Position numbers and translations under genes: made by a program
Source: Brachybacterium squillarum M-6-3
GTDB lineage: Bacteria > Actinomycetota > Actinomycetes > Actinomycetales > Dermabacteraceae
Direction of reading: 5' to 3'
DNA length: 64,000 nt
NCBI RefSeq assembly: GCF_000225825.1
Contig: NZ_AGBX01000001.1
Location: 1,178,001 to 1,242,000, forward strand
Notes under the pieces: generated by a model
What the model was told of the DNA's origin: nothing
Seen by the model: only the letters and a program-made list of their open reading frames with translations
The model's database searches: none
Shown: positions 33,016-41,393 of the stretch, in pieces
Layout of the letters: each line of letters starts with the position of its first letter
Position numbering within the stretch: the stretch's first letter is position 1

Positions 33016-34710
33016 ATGAACTCCCTGATCCTCGCCGTCGTCGGCATCACGCTGATGATCGCGGGCTACCTCCTCTACTCCCGCTTCCTGTCCCGTCGCG
33101 TCTACCGGCTCGACGCCGGCTTCCGCACGCCCTCCCACGAGCTGCAGGACGGCGTCGACTTCGTCCCCACCAACAAGTACGTGCTGTGGGGGCACCACTT
33201 CACCTCCGTCGCCGGCGCCGCCCCCATCGTCGGGCCCGCCGTCGCCGTGATCTGGGGCTGGCTGCCCGCCTTCCTCTGGGTCACCCTCGGCACCGTCTTC
33301 TTCGCCGGGATGCACGACCTGGGCGCCCTGTGGGCCTCCGTGCGCAACCGCGGCCAGTCCATCGGCACCCTGTCCGCGCGCTACATCGGCAAGCGCGGCT
33401 CCCGGTTGTTCCTGGTGGTCATCTTCCTGCTGCTGCTCATGGTCAACGCCGCCTTCGCGGTGGTGATCTCCGGGCTGCTGGTCTCCACCCCCACTGCGGT
33501 GCTGCCCACCTGGGGCGCCCTGGTGGTCGCGCTGCTGGTCGGGCAGGCCATCTACCGGCTGAAGTGGAGCCTGCCGGTGGTCTCCGTGCTCGGCGTCGCC
33601 GCCCTGTACGGCCTGATCCTGCTGGGCGACCGCTTCCCGATCGTGCTGCCCGAGACGATCCTCGGCCTGTCCTCCAGCGCGGTGTGGATCCTGATCCTGT
33701 TCGTCTACGCGGGCATCGCCTCCACCCTGCCGGTGTGGGTGCTGCTGCAGCCGCGCGACTACATCAACGGCCTGCAGCTGTTCATCGGCCTCGCCCTGCT
33801 GTACGGCTCGGTGCTGCTGTTCCGCCCCGAGATCGTCGCCCCCGCCGTGAACACGAACCTGCCTGAGGGCACGCCCGGCCTGCTGCCGCTGCTGTTCGTG
33901 ACCATCGCCTGCGGCGCCATCTCCGGCTTCCACGGCATCGTCTCCTCCGGCACCTCCTCCAAGCAGCTCGACCAGGAGACCGACGCCCGCTTCGTGGGCT
34001 ACTTCGGCGCGGTCGGCGAGGGCCTGCTGGCGCTCGGCGCGATCATCGCCACCACCGCCGGCTTCCGCACCCTGGCCGACTGGGAGGCCGTGTACTCCGC
34101 CTTCAACGAGGGCGGCGTGGCCGCGTTCGTCACCGGCGGCGGCTCCATCCTCAACGCCGGCCTCGGCATCCCCACCTCGCTCTCGGCCACCATCCTCGCG
34201 ACGATGGCGGTGCTGTTCGCCGCCACCACGATGGACACCGGCGTGCGCCTGCAGCGCTTCGTGGTGCAGGAGATCGGGCAGATCGTGGGCCTGCGCCTGG
34301 GCACCGTGGCCGCCACCCTGATCGTGCTGGCCGTGTGCCTGGGCCTCTCCTTCGGGGCGGGGGCCGACGGCTCCGGCGGCATGGTGATCTGGCCGCTGTT
34401 CGGCACCACCAACCAGCTGCTGGCGGGCCTGACCCTGTCGATCCTCGCGGTGATGCTGCTGCGCAAGCGCCGCCCGGTGCTGCCGGTCGTGCTGCCGCTG
34501 CTGTTCATCCTGGTGGTCAGCGTGTACGCCCTGCTGATCCAGCTCGGCGGCTTCTTCGCCGAGGGCAACTGGCTGCTGCTCGGCATGGACGTGGTGATCC
34601 TGGTGGCCGCCGTCTGGGTGATCGTCGAGTCCGTGGTGGCGCTCGGCAGGGCCCGCCGCGAGGCCCCCGAGGAGGAGGACGCGCCGGCCCCGACGGGCGG
34701 TCGCCGGTGA
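33016..34710 (+). CDS. cstA: carbon starvation protein A (pyruvate/peptide transporter)
   Basis: The 564-residue protein has about 15 membrane segments and the CstA hallmarks: GYLLYSRFLSRRVYRLDAGF, DFVPTNKYVLWGHHFTSVAG then APIVGPAVAVIWGWLPAFLW, and HGIVSSGTSSKQLDQETDAR. CstA-family proteins take up pyruvate and peptides during starvation; pyruvate uptake is experimentally known for relatives such as E. coli BtsT and CstA. The gene has a good AAGGAG site. Its stop overlaps the GTG of the next small gene, which overlaps an ArsA-like ATPase gene, so the three form one translationally coupled unit. Confidence 0.92.
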   Translation: MNSLILAVVGITLMIAGYLLYSRFLSRRVYRLDAGFRTPSHELQDGVDFVPTNKYVLWGHHFTSVAGAAPIVGPAVAVIWGWLPAFLWVTLGTVFFAGMHDLGALWASVRNRGQSIGTLSARYIGKRGSRLFLVVIFLLLLMVNAAFAVVISGLLVSTPTAVLPTWGALVVALLVGQAIYRLKWSLPVVSVLGVAALYGLILLGDRFPIVLPETILGLSSSAVWILILFVYAGIASTLPVWVLLQPRDYINGLQLFIGLALLYGSVLLFRPEIVAPAVNTNLPEGTPGLLPLLFVTIACGAISGFHGIVSSGTSSKQLDQETDARFVGYFGAVGEGLLALGAIIATTAGFRTLADWEAVYSAFNEGGVAAFVTGGGSILNAGLGIPTSLSATILATMAVLFAATTMDTGVRLQRFVVQEIGQIVGLRLGTVAATLIVLAVCLGLSFGAGADGSGGMVIWPLFGTTNQLLAGLTLSILAVMLLRKRRPVLPVVLPLLFILVVSVYALLIQLGGFFAEGNWLLLGMDVVILVAAVWVIVESVVALGRARREAPEEEDAPAPTGGRR

Positions 34711-34970
34711 GCGCGGGCGGGCGCTGGGCGGCGCTGCGGGAGGGGATGCACGAGTTCTACGTCGCCCCCTACCGCCGCACCTTCGCCCGCGCCCGCCGCG
34801 AGCAGGAGGACCTGTTCCGCCTGCTGGTGATGGGGGAGATGCTCGGGGTTCCCAGCCCGGCCGCCGCGCTGACCCCGGAGCTGCTGCCGCTGATGCTCGA
34901 CGAGTTCCATGACTGGCACCGGCGGATGGGCATGGAGCGCTCCCCGCTGGAAGGCGTCGGATGCTGCTGA
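34707..34970 (+). CDS. small Cys-Cys-terminated protein (cory-CC-star type)
   Basis: A GTG at 34707 overlaps the cstA stop (GTGA). The 87-residue protein is helical and basic at the start (EGMHEFYVAPYRRTFARARR), continues EQEDLFRLLVMGEMLGVPSP, then ELLPLMLDEFHDWHRRMGME, and ends exactly with Cys-Cys. This matches the small actinobacterial family known as cory-CC-star, named for its terminal Cys-Cys, which co-occurs with an ArsA-like ATPase, as here. It has no membrane segment, though the central hydrophobic helix could touch a membrane. A role as adaptor for CstA, or as a metal- or client-binding partner of the ATPase, is plausible but unproven. Confidence 0.78.
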   Translation: MSAGGRWAALREGMHEFYVAPYRRTFARARREQEDLFRLLVMGEMLGVPSPAAALTPELLPLMLDEFHDWHRRMGMERSPLEGVGCC

Positions 34971-36085
34971 CCGACGGGCCCGATGCCGGCACCCGCGACG
35001 GGGACTCCGTGCCCGTGCTGCCGCGTCTGGCCGCCGAGAAGCAGGTGCTGTTCCTCGGCGGCAAGGGCGGGGTCGGCAAGACGACCCTGGCCTCTGCCGC
35101 CGCCTACGGGGCCGCCGCCGCGGGTCGTGACGTGCTGGTGATCTCCACCGACCCGGCGCACAACCTGGGCCACCTGTGGGAGCGGGAGGTGGGCGACCGC
35201 CGCACCGTGCTCGCCGCCGACCTGCCCGGCCGTCTGGAGGGCGTGGAGATCGACCCGGAGGCGACCACGGCGCGGCACCTGGAGCAGGTGGGCCGGACCA
35301 TGCGCCGCCTCAGCCCCGAGCACCTGGCCGGGCAGATCGACCGCCACCTGGCCCTGGTGCGCGACACCCCCGGCACCCACGAGGCCGCCGTGCTGGAGCG
35401 GATGACGGAGCTCGTCGAGCAGGGCCGGGCCGAGTTCGACCTGGTGGTGCTGGACACCGCCCCCACCGGGCACACCGCCCGCCTGCTGGCCCTGCCGGAG
35501 ATCATGACCGCCTGGATGGAGGGTCTGCTGGCCACCCGCGACCGCGCCGCGGGCTTCGAGGAGGCCCGCCGGTCCTTCGACGACGCCGGGGAGCGGGGCG
35601 GTTGGCTCCCGGGCCGGCGCGGCCGCCGGGACACCCGCGCCGAGGGCGACCTGGGCGCCTCGGTCCTCGGCACCCGCCTCGCCGAGGCGGCCCCCGCCCC
35701 GCGCGCCGACCGCGACGAGGAGATCCGGGCGGTGCTGCTGCGCCGCCGCGACCGCCTGGCGGGCCTCCGCGCCCTGCTCACCGACCCCGCCGCCTGCTCC
35801 TTCGCGATCGTGCTGGCCGCCGAACGGCTGCCGGTGCGCGAGAGCATCGCCCTGCACCGGGAGCTCGGGGAGCTGGGCGTGGACGTCGGCGGCCTCGTGG
35901 TCAACAAGCGCTCCCCGGGCGACCGCGGCGAGTTCCTGGCCGCGCGCCGCGCCGTCGAGGCCGAGCACCTCGCCGAGCTGCGGCGCGCCCTGCCCGAGGT
36001 GCCGCTGCAGCAGGTGGCCCTCGGAGCGCGGGACGTCGTCGGCGAGACCGACGTGGCGGCGCTGTCGCGCACCCTCGACGTCTGA
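34961..36085 (+). CDS. ArsA/GET3-like P-loop ATPase
   Basis: The 374-residue protein starts 10 bases before the Cys-Cys gene ends. It has the deviant Walker A G33-G-K-G-G-V-G-K40-T-T (signature lysine K35), switch I DPAHNLGHLWEREVGDRR, and switch II VVLDTAPTGHTARLLALPEI, all typical of ArsA/GET3 ATPases. The A-loop near ESIALHRELGELGVDVGGLV and VNKRSPGD is present. The arsenite cysteines of ArsA are not apparent, and neither is the CxxC that GET3 uses for zinc-mediated dimerisation. Its partner is probably the small Cys-Cys protein, with CstA as possible client; this is inference from coupling. Confidence 0.88.
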   Translation: MLLTDGPDAGTRDGDSVPVLPRLAAEKQVLFLGGKGGVGKTTLASAAAYGAAAAGRDVLVISTDPAHNLGHLWEREVGDRRTVLAADLPGRLEGVEIDPEATTARHLEQVGRTMRRLSPEHLAGQIDRHLALVRDTPGTHEAAVLERMTELVEQGRAEFDLVVLDTAPTGHTARLLALPEIMTAWMEGLLATRDRAAGFEEARRSFDDAGERGGWLPGRRGRRDTRAEGDLGASVLGTRLAEAAPAPRADRDEEIRAVLLRRRDRLAGLRALLTDPAACSFAIVLAAERLPVRESIALHRELGELGVDVGGLVVNKRSPGDRGEFLAARRAVEAEHLAELRRALPEVPLQQVALGARDVVGETDVAALSRTLDV

Positions 36086-36089
36086 TCCG

Positions 36090-37529
36090 TCAGTCCCGCA
36101 GCGGACTGATCCGGTCGATGCCGTCGCGCTCGGCGCGCTCGCCGTCGAGGACGACGTTGGCGGCCAGCGGGATCTGGTGGGAGGCGCTCTCCAGGATGTG
36201 CATGAGGTAGCCGCCGGTGTTGGGCAGGGCGATCGCATCGCCCACGGCCACGCCGCGCGGGAAGGCGATGCGGCGCCGCAGGATCAGCTCCGCCTCGATG
36301 CAGTAGGCGCCCACCAGGAAGGCCTCGCCCGGCGCGGACGGCTCCCCGCCCAGCGGCACCAGCAGCGGGTCCACCAGGAAGTCGTCGGAGGTGGAGCGGC
36401 ACTGGGTGCGGTTCATCTCCAGCCCCACCAGACCTACGCCGTCGCTGGTCGTGCTGCGCTGGATGACCCGGGCCAGGGTGAGACCGCAGCCGTCGAGCAG
36501 GGAGCGGCCGGGCTCGCAGCGCAGCTGCAGGCCGCGTCGGCGGAGGGCCTCGGCGGCGCTCTGCCCGGGGGTGAGCTCGGTGTCGAGCATCCGCGCCAGC
36601 CAGGCGCCGCGGACCAGCTCCTGGTGGTACGGGTAGACCTGCCGCAGCGGCTCGCCGCGCCAGGTCACCGGTTCGTCGGGTCTCTGGGCGTCGTGCGCCT
36701 CCCAGAAGGTCTCCCAGTCCGTCCCGCTCTCCAGGTAGGACATGGGGAGGCCGCCGCCGATGTCCACGAAGCGGGGGCGGTGGCCCTGCGCATGCAGGGC
36801 GTCCACCAGCTCCACCGCTTCGCCGAGCGCCTGCACGCGAGCGTCCGGGTCGTAGCCGTGCAGGTGGAAGTGCACGCCGTCGATGCGCAGCGGTCCGGCG
36901 GGGTCCTGCCGCCCGGCCCAGTCGCGCCAGGTGTCCCGGCGCTCGCCGAAGCGGGTGGGGACGACGGGACCGCCCGGGGTCGGGGCCAGGCGCAGCGCCA
37001 CCGGGACGGGCTCCGCGGCCGCGGCGGCGAGCGGCGCCAGCGCGGCGACCTCGTCCAGGGTGTCCAGCACCAGGGTCGCCCGCGCGTCCACCGCCCGGCG
37101 CAGCAGGGGCTCCGGTTTGATCGCCGAGGTGACCACGACGTCCTCGGGCGGGACGCCGAGGTCCAGCACCTGCTGGAGCTCCCGCTCGCTGCCGACGTCG
37201 ATGCCGTGACCGCCGCGGTGCGCGGCGCGGACCAGGCCGAGGGTCTTGTTGGCCTTGCGGGCCACGAACACCCGGGCGTCGACGTCCCGGGCGTTCGCCG
37301 CGGCGAGCAGCTCCTCGGCGTGGCGCGCCAGCGGCGAGAAGTCGTGGACGTTCACGGGGGAGCCGTGCTCGGCCAGCAGGTCCCGGCAGCGCTCCGCATC
37401 GCCCAGCAGCGCGGTCATCCAGGGCTCGAGGCGGGCGGGCAGCGGCGGCAGGCCGTGGGCGGCGGCGCGCAGCTCCGCGGTGGGCGAGGGTCCCGGGGCG
37501 TCCGGGCCCTTCGTGGGGGCGGCGGTCAT
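36090..37529 (-). CDS. fold-type III PLP enzyme (decarboxylase-like, Y4yA-type)
   Basis: The 479-residue protein has the alanine-racemase/DapDC fold: the PLP lysine K92 in VARKANKTLGLVRAAHRGGH, GIDVGSERELQQVLDLGVPP, HFHLHGYDP, FVDIGGGLPMSYL and a C-terminal domain with EMNRTQCRSTSDDFLVDPLL and FLVGAYCIEAELILRRR. It resembles diaminopimelate or ornithine decarboxylases but with unusual spacing, as in the uncharacterised Y4yA group. Its ATG overlaps the flavoprotein stop by four bases. With the SbnA-like enzyme upstream it likely acts on an amino acid derivative in a small biosynthetic pathway. Confidence 0.82.
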   Translation of the reverse strand: MTAAPTKGPDAPGPSPTAELRAAAHGLPPLPARLEPWMTALLGDAERCRDLLAEHGSPVNVHDFSPLARHAEELLAAANARDVDARVFVARKANKTLGLVRAAHRGGHGIDVGSERELQQVLDLGVPPEDVVVTSAIKPEPLLRRAVDARATLVLDTLDEVAALAPLAAAAAEPVPVALRLAPTPGGPVVPTRFGERRDTWRDWAGRQDPAGPLRIDGVHFHLHGYDPDARVQALGEAVELVDALHAQGHRPRFVDIGGGLPMSYLESGTDWETFWEAHDAQRPDEPVTWRGEPLRQVYPYHQELVRGAWLARMLDTELTPGQSAAEALRRRGLQLRCEPGRSLLDGCGLTLARVIQRSTTSDGVGLVGLEMNRTQCRSTSDDFLVDPLLVPLGGEPSAPGEAFLVGAYCIEAELILRRRIAFPRGVAVGDAIALPNTGGYLMHILESASHQIPLAANVVLDGERAERDGIDRISPLRD

Positions 37530-39226
37530 CCGGCGGTCTCTCCGATCGGGGAGGGAAGGGTCGACAGGCGGCGGGCGAGGCGCTCGGCCCAGGCCTCCGG
37601 CTCGGGGTGCAGGTGACGGTTCAGGGTGTCGTGGCCGAACGCCTCGTCCTCGGCGGCGCGCCCGATGACGGCCAGGCCCTCGAGGCGGTGGCCGTAGGCG
37701 TCCACGGGCGTGCCGTCGCCGGCGGTGCGGACGCCGCGCCGTCCCGGGCGCACGTGCAGGCCGGCGTCGGCCAGCAGGGAGCCCAGCAGGGGGTCGTTCA
37801 CCGCGATCGCGCCCGGCGGGGGCAGCACCGCGTCCAGCACCACGTCGGCCGGTGCGGAGCCCTCGGGGATGCCGTGCAGACCGTCGCCGGTGATCCGCAC
37901 CCCGGCGTCGAGCCAGGAGAGGTCCAGCGCACCGGAGTCCAGCATCGCCAGCAGCCGGCGCGCGGTGTCCAGCGGGGGGCCGAAGGCGAGGCGCTCCAGG
38001 CGGGCGGCGTCGCCGCGGAAGCGCAGCATCGCCTCCTCGGGGGCGTCGGTGCCGCGCAGACCGCGCATCACGGTGGGCAGCAGGGCCGACCAGGTACGGC
38101 CGAGAGCCCAGGCAGGGCCGGGCGCCCGGCGGCCCTCGGCGACGGCGACGCCGCGGCGCAGCATCCCGGCCGCGCGTCCGGGGCCCCGGGGCAGGTCCGG
38201 CTCGCAGCCGTGGGCGAGCACGTGCGCGACCGCCTCCCGCCCCGCCGTGGGGGCGGTCCCGGCATCCGCGGCGGCGAGCACGGCGGTGGCCGTGTCCAGC
38301 ACCGCCGCGTGGACCGTCGCCGGTCCGTCCTCCGCCCCGCGCAGCGCCGCGGCGAGGTCGTCGGCGCCCCGCTCCAGCACGGCGCGGACCTCCTCGGGCA
38401 GGGGCGTGCGGGGGTCGGGCTTGGCGTCCAGCAGCAGCCCCTCGCGGGAGGTCGGCAGCAGCACCGCGGGCTCCGCGGAGGCGCGCTCGTGCACCAGGCC
38501 GGAGCCGTCGGGCGCGGGGCGGAAGCGCCCGCCGCGGCCCTCGGTGAGGGCGAGCGCGGCATCCAGGAAGGTCAGCGCCGCCCCGCGCAGCGCCACCCGG
38601 GCCCCGGGGGGAACCGCCTGGGCGGAGAGCATCGCCGCGACCGGCAGCACTCCCTCCCGCAGCGGGATCGTCGACCGCCAGGCGGGGGCGAGGGCGCCGG
38701 TGTGCCCGCTCGCGTGGCCGGTCACCACCAGCACCTCCGCGAAGGGGCCGAGCACCTGCTCGCGGCCGTCGCCGTCGGGCAGCACCCGCACCCGGGTCTC
38801 GCCCTCGCGGCCCCGGTCCACGCCGACGGCGCGGCCCCGGTGGAGCGTCAGCGGCACCAGCGCGCGGAGCGCCGCCTCCAGTCGCTGCCACCGTTCGTGC
38901 AGGTAGCGGCCGACCAGGGCGCGCGGCGGGTACGGCTCTCCGGCGGCCTCGGGGTCCGCGCGGCGCACCCACTCCGCGAAGGAGGGCCCGTCGCCGGTGG
39001 CGGGGGCGTCGAGGATCCGGGCGTCGACGTTCAGCCGCAGGCAGTCGGGCTGGTCCAGGGCGTAGCCGGACCCGGTGCCGGGATGCTCGCCGGACTCGAT
39101 CACGGTCACCCGCAGCCCGGTGGGAGGGGCGTCAGCCAGGCGCACCGCGAGGGCCTCCAGGCTGAACAGCGCGCGCGGCCCGGCGCCGATCACGGCCAGC
39201 TCCAGGGCGGCGGCGGGCTCAGGCAC
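37526..39226 (-). CDS. FAD/NAD(P)-binding oxidoreductase of the two-PLP-enzyme cluster
   Basis: GTG 39226 overlaps the end of the cysteine-synthase-like gene by eight bases and is the natural start; the product has 566 residues. It starts with a dinucleotide fold, LAVIGAGPRALFSLEALAVR, then VTVIESGEHPGTGSGYALDQ and a second nucleotide-type strand VLVVTGHASGH. The family resembles the HpyO/FAD-NAD(P)-binding group related to L-lysine/L-ornithine N-hydroxylases, so it may hydroxylate or oxidise an amino group. It overlaps the downstream decarboxylase gene by four bases. Confidence 0.8.
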   Translation of the reverse strand: MPEPAAALELAVIGAGPRALFSLEALAVRLADAPPTGLRVTVIESGEHPGTGSGYALDQPDCLRLNVDARILDAPATGDGPSFAEWVRRADPEAAGEPYPPRALVGRYLHERWQRLEAALRALVPLTLHRGRAVGVDRGREGETRVRVLPDGDGREQVLGPFAEVLVVTGHASGHTGALAPAWRSTIPLREGVLPVAAMLSAQAVPPGARVALRGAALTFLDAALALTEGRGGRFRPAPDGSGLVHERASAEPAVLLPTSREGLLLDAKPDPRTPLPEEVRAVLERGADDLAAALRGAEDGPATVHAAVLDTATAVLAAADAGTAPTAGREAVAHVLAHGCEPDLPRGPGRAAGMLRRGVAVAEGRRAPGPAWALGRTWSALLPTVMRGLRGTDAPEEAMLRFRGDAARLERLAFGPPLDTARRLLAMLDSGALDLSWLDAGVRITGDGLHGIPEGSAPADVVLDAVLPPPGAIAVNDPLLGSLLADAGLHVRPGRRGVRTAGDGTPVDAYGHRLEGLAVIGRAAEDEAFGHDTLNRHLHPEPEAWAERLARRLSTLPSPIGETAG

Positions 39227-40322
39227 GGCTCGCCGCCTCCTGCAGTGCGGCGGTCGCGGCGGTGAGCCCCGCGGTGTCGACCTCGAGGGTGGCCGCCACC
39301 CAGGCGTCGTCGTAGACGGTCTCCAGGTAGGGCGCGCCGCCGTCGTGCACCACGAACACCACGCGGGAACCCTCCGGAAGATCCGCGACCGTGCGGCCGA
39401 GGGCGGCGACGATGCCGCCGGTGGAGGCGCCCGCGAGGATGCCCTCGCGACGGGCGAGCAGCCGTGCCCCCACCACGCAGTCCCGCCCGCTGACCCGGTG
39501 CACAGCATCGGGCTCGACGGTGCGCGAGTGGTCGGTGACCACGCCGGCGCCGAGACCCGGCAGGGGGCGGGGCGCCGCGGTGCCGCCGAACAGCACGCTG
39601 CCCTCGGCGTCCACGGCGAGCAGCCGGGTGTCCATGCGGTGCGCGCGCAGGTAGGCGGCGCAGCCGGCGAGGGTGCCGACGGTGCTGGTGGCGGCGGCGA
39701 GCAGGTCGAGCCGATGGTCCAGGGCCTCGGCGATCTCCCGCATGGTGCCGTCGCGGTGGGCGCCGGGATTGGCGGGATTGCCGTACTGGTGGAGGTTCAC
39801 GGCGCCCGGGATCTCCACCAGCAGCCGCTGCACCCGCTGCAGGCGCGCGGTGAGCAGGTCGCCGGTGTCCGGGTCGGGCTCGGAGACCAGGTCGACCTCC
39901 CCGCCGAGGGCCTCGATCGTGCGCACGGTGGTGGCGTTGGTGCGGGCGTCGACCACACAGACGAAGCGCAGTCCGTGGGCGGTGCAGACGCGGGCCAGGG
40001 CCACCCCCAGGTTCCCGGAGCTGGACTCGACGACGGTCCCGCCGGGGCGGAGCCGACCGGTGGCGAGGGCGTCGCGCACCATCGCCAGGGCCGGACGGTC
40101 CTTGGTCGAGCCGCCGGGGTTCACCGATTCGAGCTTGGCGAGGACCTCCACGCCGCTGTCGGGGAACAGATGCTGCAGCCGGACCAGAGGGGTGTTCCCG
40201 ACCGCCGCGGAGACCCCGTCGACCACCGGGGGAGGGGCGCTCGCCGGGATGCTGTCGACATGTCCGGCATCGGTGCCGGGAACGGGGTGGACACAGGGGG
40301 ATTCGGCGTGAGCCGGGCGCAT
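39219..40322 (-). CDS. cysteine-synthase-like PLP enzyme (SbnA-type)
   Basis: The 367-residue protein (ATG 40322; no strong ribosome site) is a fold-type II PLP enzyme: K74 in NPGGSTKDRPALAMV forms the Schiff base, and VVESSSGNLGVALARVCTAH is the asparagine loop. The rest (NLHQYGNPANPGAHRDGTMR, TSTVGTLAGCAAYLRAH, GASTGGIVAALGR) resembles 2,3-diaminopropionate synthases such as SbnA more than housekeeping CysK. It would make a beta-substituted alanine that the next two enzymes process. First gene of a three-gene cluster with overlapping frames. Confidence 0.82.
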   Translation of the reverse strand: MRPAHAESPCVHPVPGTDAGHVDSIPASAPPPVVDGVSAAVGNTPLVRLQHLFPDSGVEVLAKLESVNPGGSTKDRPALAMVRDALATGRLRPGGTVVESSSGNLGVALARVCTAHGLRFVCVVDARTNATTVRTIEALGGEVDLVSEPDPDTGDLLTARLQRVQRLLVEIPGAVNLHQYGNPANPGAHRDGTMREIAEALDHRLDLLAAATSTVGTLAGCAAYLRAHRMDTRLLAVDAEGSVLFGGTAAPRPLPGLGAGVVTDHSRTVEPDAVHRVSGRDCVVGARLLARREGILAGASTGGIVAALGRTVADLPEGSRVVFVVHDGGAPYLETVYDDAWVAATLEVDTAGLTAATAALQEAASRA

Positions 40323-40358
40323 GGTCACGGAGGTCAACGTACGGGACGAACCCCGGAA

Positions 40359-40374
40359 CGCCCCGATCGGGGCG
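40359..40374. promoter_or_regulatory. perfect palindrome upstream of the PLP cluster
   Basis: CGCCCCGATCGGGGCG is a 16-base uninterrupted palindrome 37 bases upstream of the SbnA-like gene, in the 143-base divergent gap with the pyridoxamine-oxidase-like gene. It could be an operator for both directions. GC-rich palindromes arise easily by chance here. Confidence 0.35.
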
Positions 40375-40465
40375 GCAACGGGACCGGGCGGTCGGGAAGC
40401 TGGGTCGCCTCCCGGGGCGGGGGCATAGGGTCGCCCGCACCTGACCGCGAGAGGAAGGCCCGACC

Positions 40466-40972
40466 ATGGCACAGGACGACACCGACCAGCCGGAGCTCAC
40501 CCAGCAGGACGTCGCCGAGCGGCTGCGCTCCGCCGGCCCGGTCATGCTGACCACCGTGGGTGGGGACGGCAAGCTGCTCGCCCACCCGATGACCATCCAG
40601 GAGGTCACCGACGACGTCGACATCTGGTTCTTCGTCGGGCTGTCCGGGGACCAGGCCGGCGCCCTGCGCGGCGACGGCGGAGGCAGCGCCGTGAACATCG
40701 CCGTCTCCGAGGCCGGCTCCTGGCTCTCCGTGGCCGGCAGCGCCGCGTTCGTCGAGGACCGGGCGACGGTGGAGCGGCTCTGGAACGACGCGGCCACGGC
40801 CTACTTCCCCGGCGGCATCGACGAACCGGACCTCGGGCTGCTGCGGGTGGACGGCGAGTCCGCCCAGTTCTGGGGGCTGCCCGGCGGGAAGGCCTCCGCG
40901 CTCGCCCAGATGGTCAAGCACCGCGTCACCGGCTCCCGACCGGCCGGCGGCAGCGCCACCACCGAGCTGTGA
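40466..40972 (+). CDS. pyridoxamine 5'-phosphate oxidase-like protein (general stress protein 26 type)
   Basis: The 168-residue protein is a split beta-barrel flavin-binding protein: GPVMLTTVGGDGKLLAHPMT, then DIWFFVGLSGDQAGALRGDG, VNIAVSEAGSWLSVAGSAAF and WNDAATAYFPGGIDEPDLGL. This order matches the GSP26/YdaG group, whose members bind FMN or F420-like flavins; the reaction is not known. ATG with an AGAGGAAGG site upstream. Its stop overlaps the GTG of the next small gene. Confidence 0.83.
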   Translation: MAQDDTDQPELTQQDVAERLRSAGPVMLTTVGGDGKLLAHPMTIQEVTDDVDIWFFVGLSGDQAGALRGDGGGSAVNIAVSEAGSWLSVAGSAAFVEDRATVERLWNDAATAYFPGGIDEPDLGLLRVDGESAQFWGLPGGKASALAQMVKHRVTGSRPAGGSATTEL

Positions 40973-41281
40973 GCGGCACCGGGTCGCCGGGCCCGGAGCG
41001 CACCGCCGACGGACGGCACATCGTGGTCGACGGCCGCCGCTGGCGCGCCACCGACCCGGAGCTGCCCGGGGAGCTGGCCGCCGCGCTGCGCCGCGAGCTG
41101 GGCCGGGCCCGCTCCGCGATCGGACGCAGCCGGGAAGCCGAGGAGACCGCGCGTCTCCGCGGCCGCGTCCAGGTGGCCAAGGAGGGGCTGGGGGAGCGGG
41201 GGACCCCCCTGGTGGGAGCTGCCGGTGCAGCAGCGGATCGCGCGGGTGAAGGACCGGCTGCGGGAGCTCACGGACGGCTGA
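40969..41281 (+). pseudogene. small helical protein gene with a frameshift in a C6 run
   Basis: A GTG in a GTGA overlap starts the frame: RHIVVDGRRWRATDPELPGE, then LAAALRRELGRARSAIGRSR and VQVAKEGLGERGTP. At six Cs (41204-41209) the frame breaks; with one C fewer it continues WWELPVQQRIARVKDRLREL TDG to a TGA at 41279-41281. The joined product of 103 residues fits a small actinobacterial family with DGRRWRATDP and a WWE motif, often next to a PPOX-like gene. Unrepaired, the frame runs into non-family sequence. Confidence 0.6.
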
Positions 41282-41393
41282 GGATCTCCGCTGGCTGCGC
41301 CTGAGCCCCGCCCGCCGCATCGGTGCCGATCCGTGACCGGCATCGACCGGCCCGGCCCGGCCGCCCGTCGCCCGGCGCTCGTAGAATCCGAGC

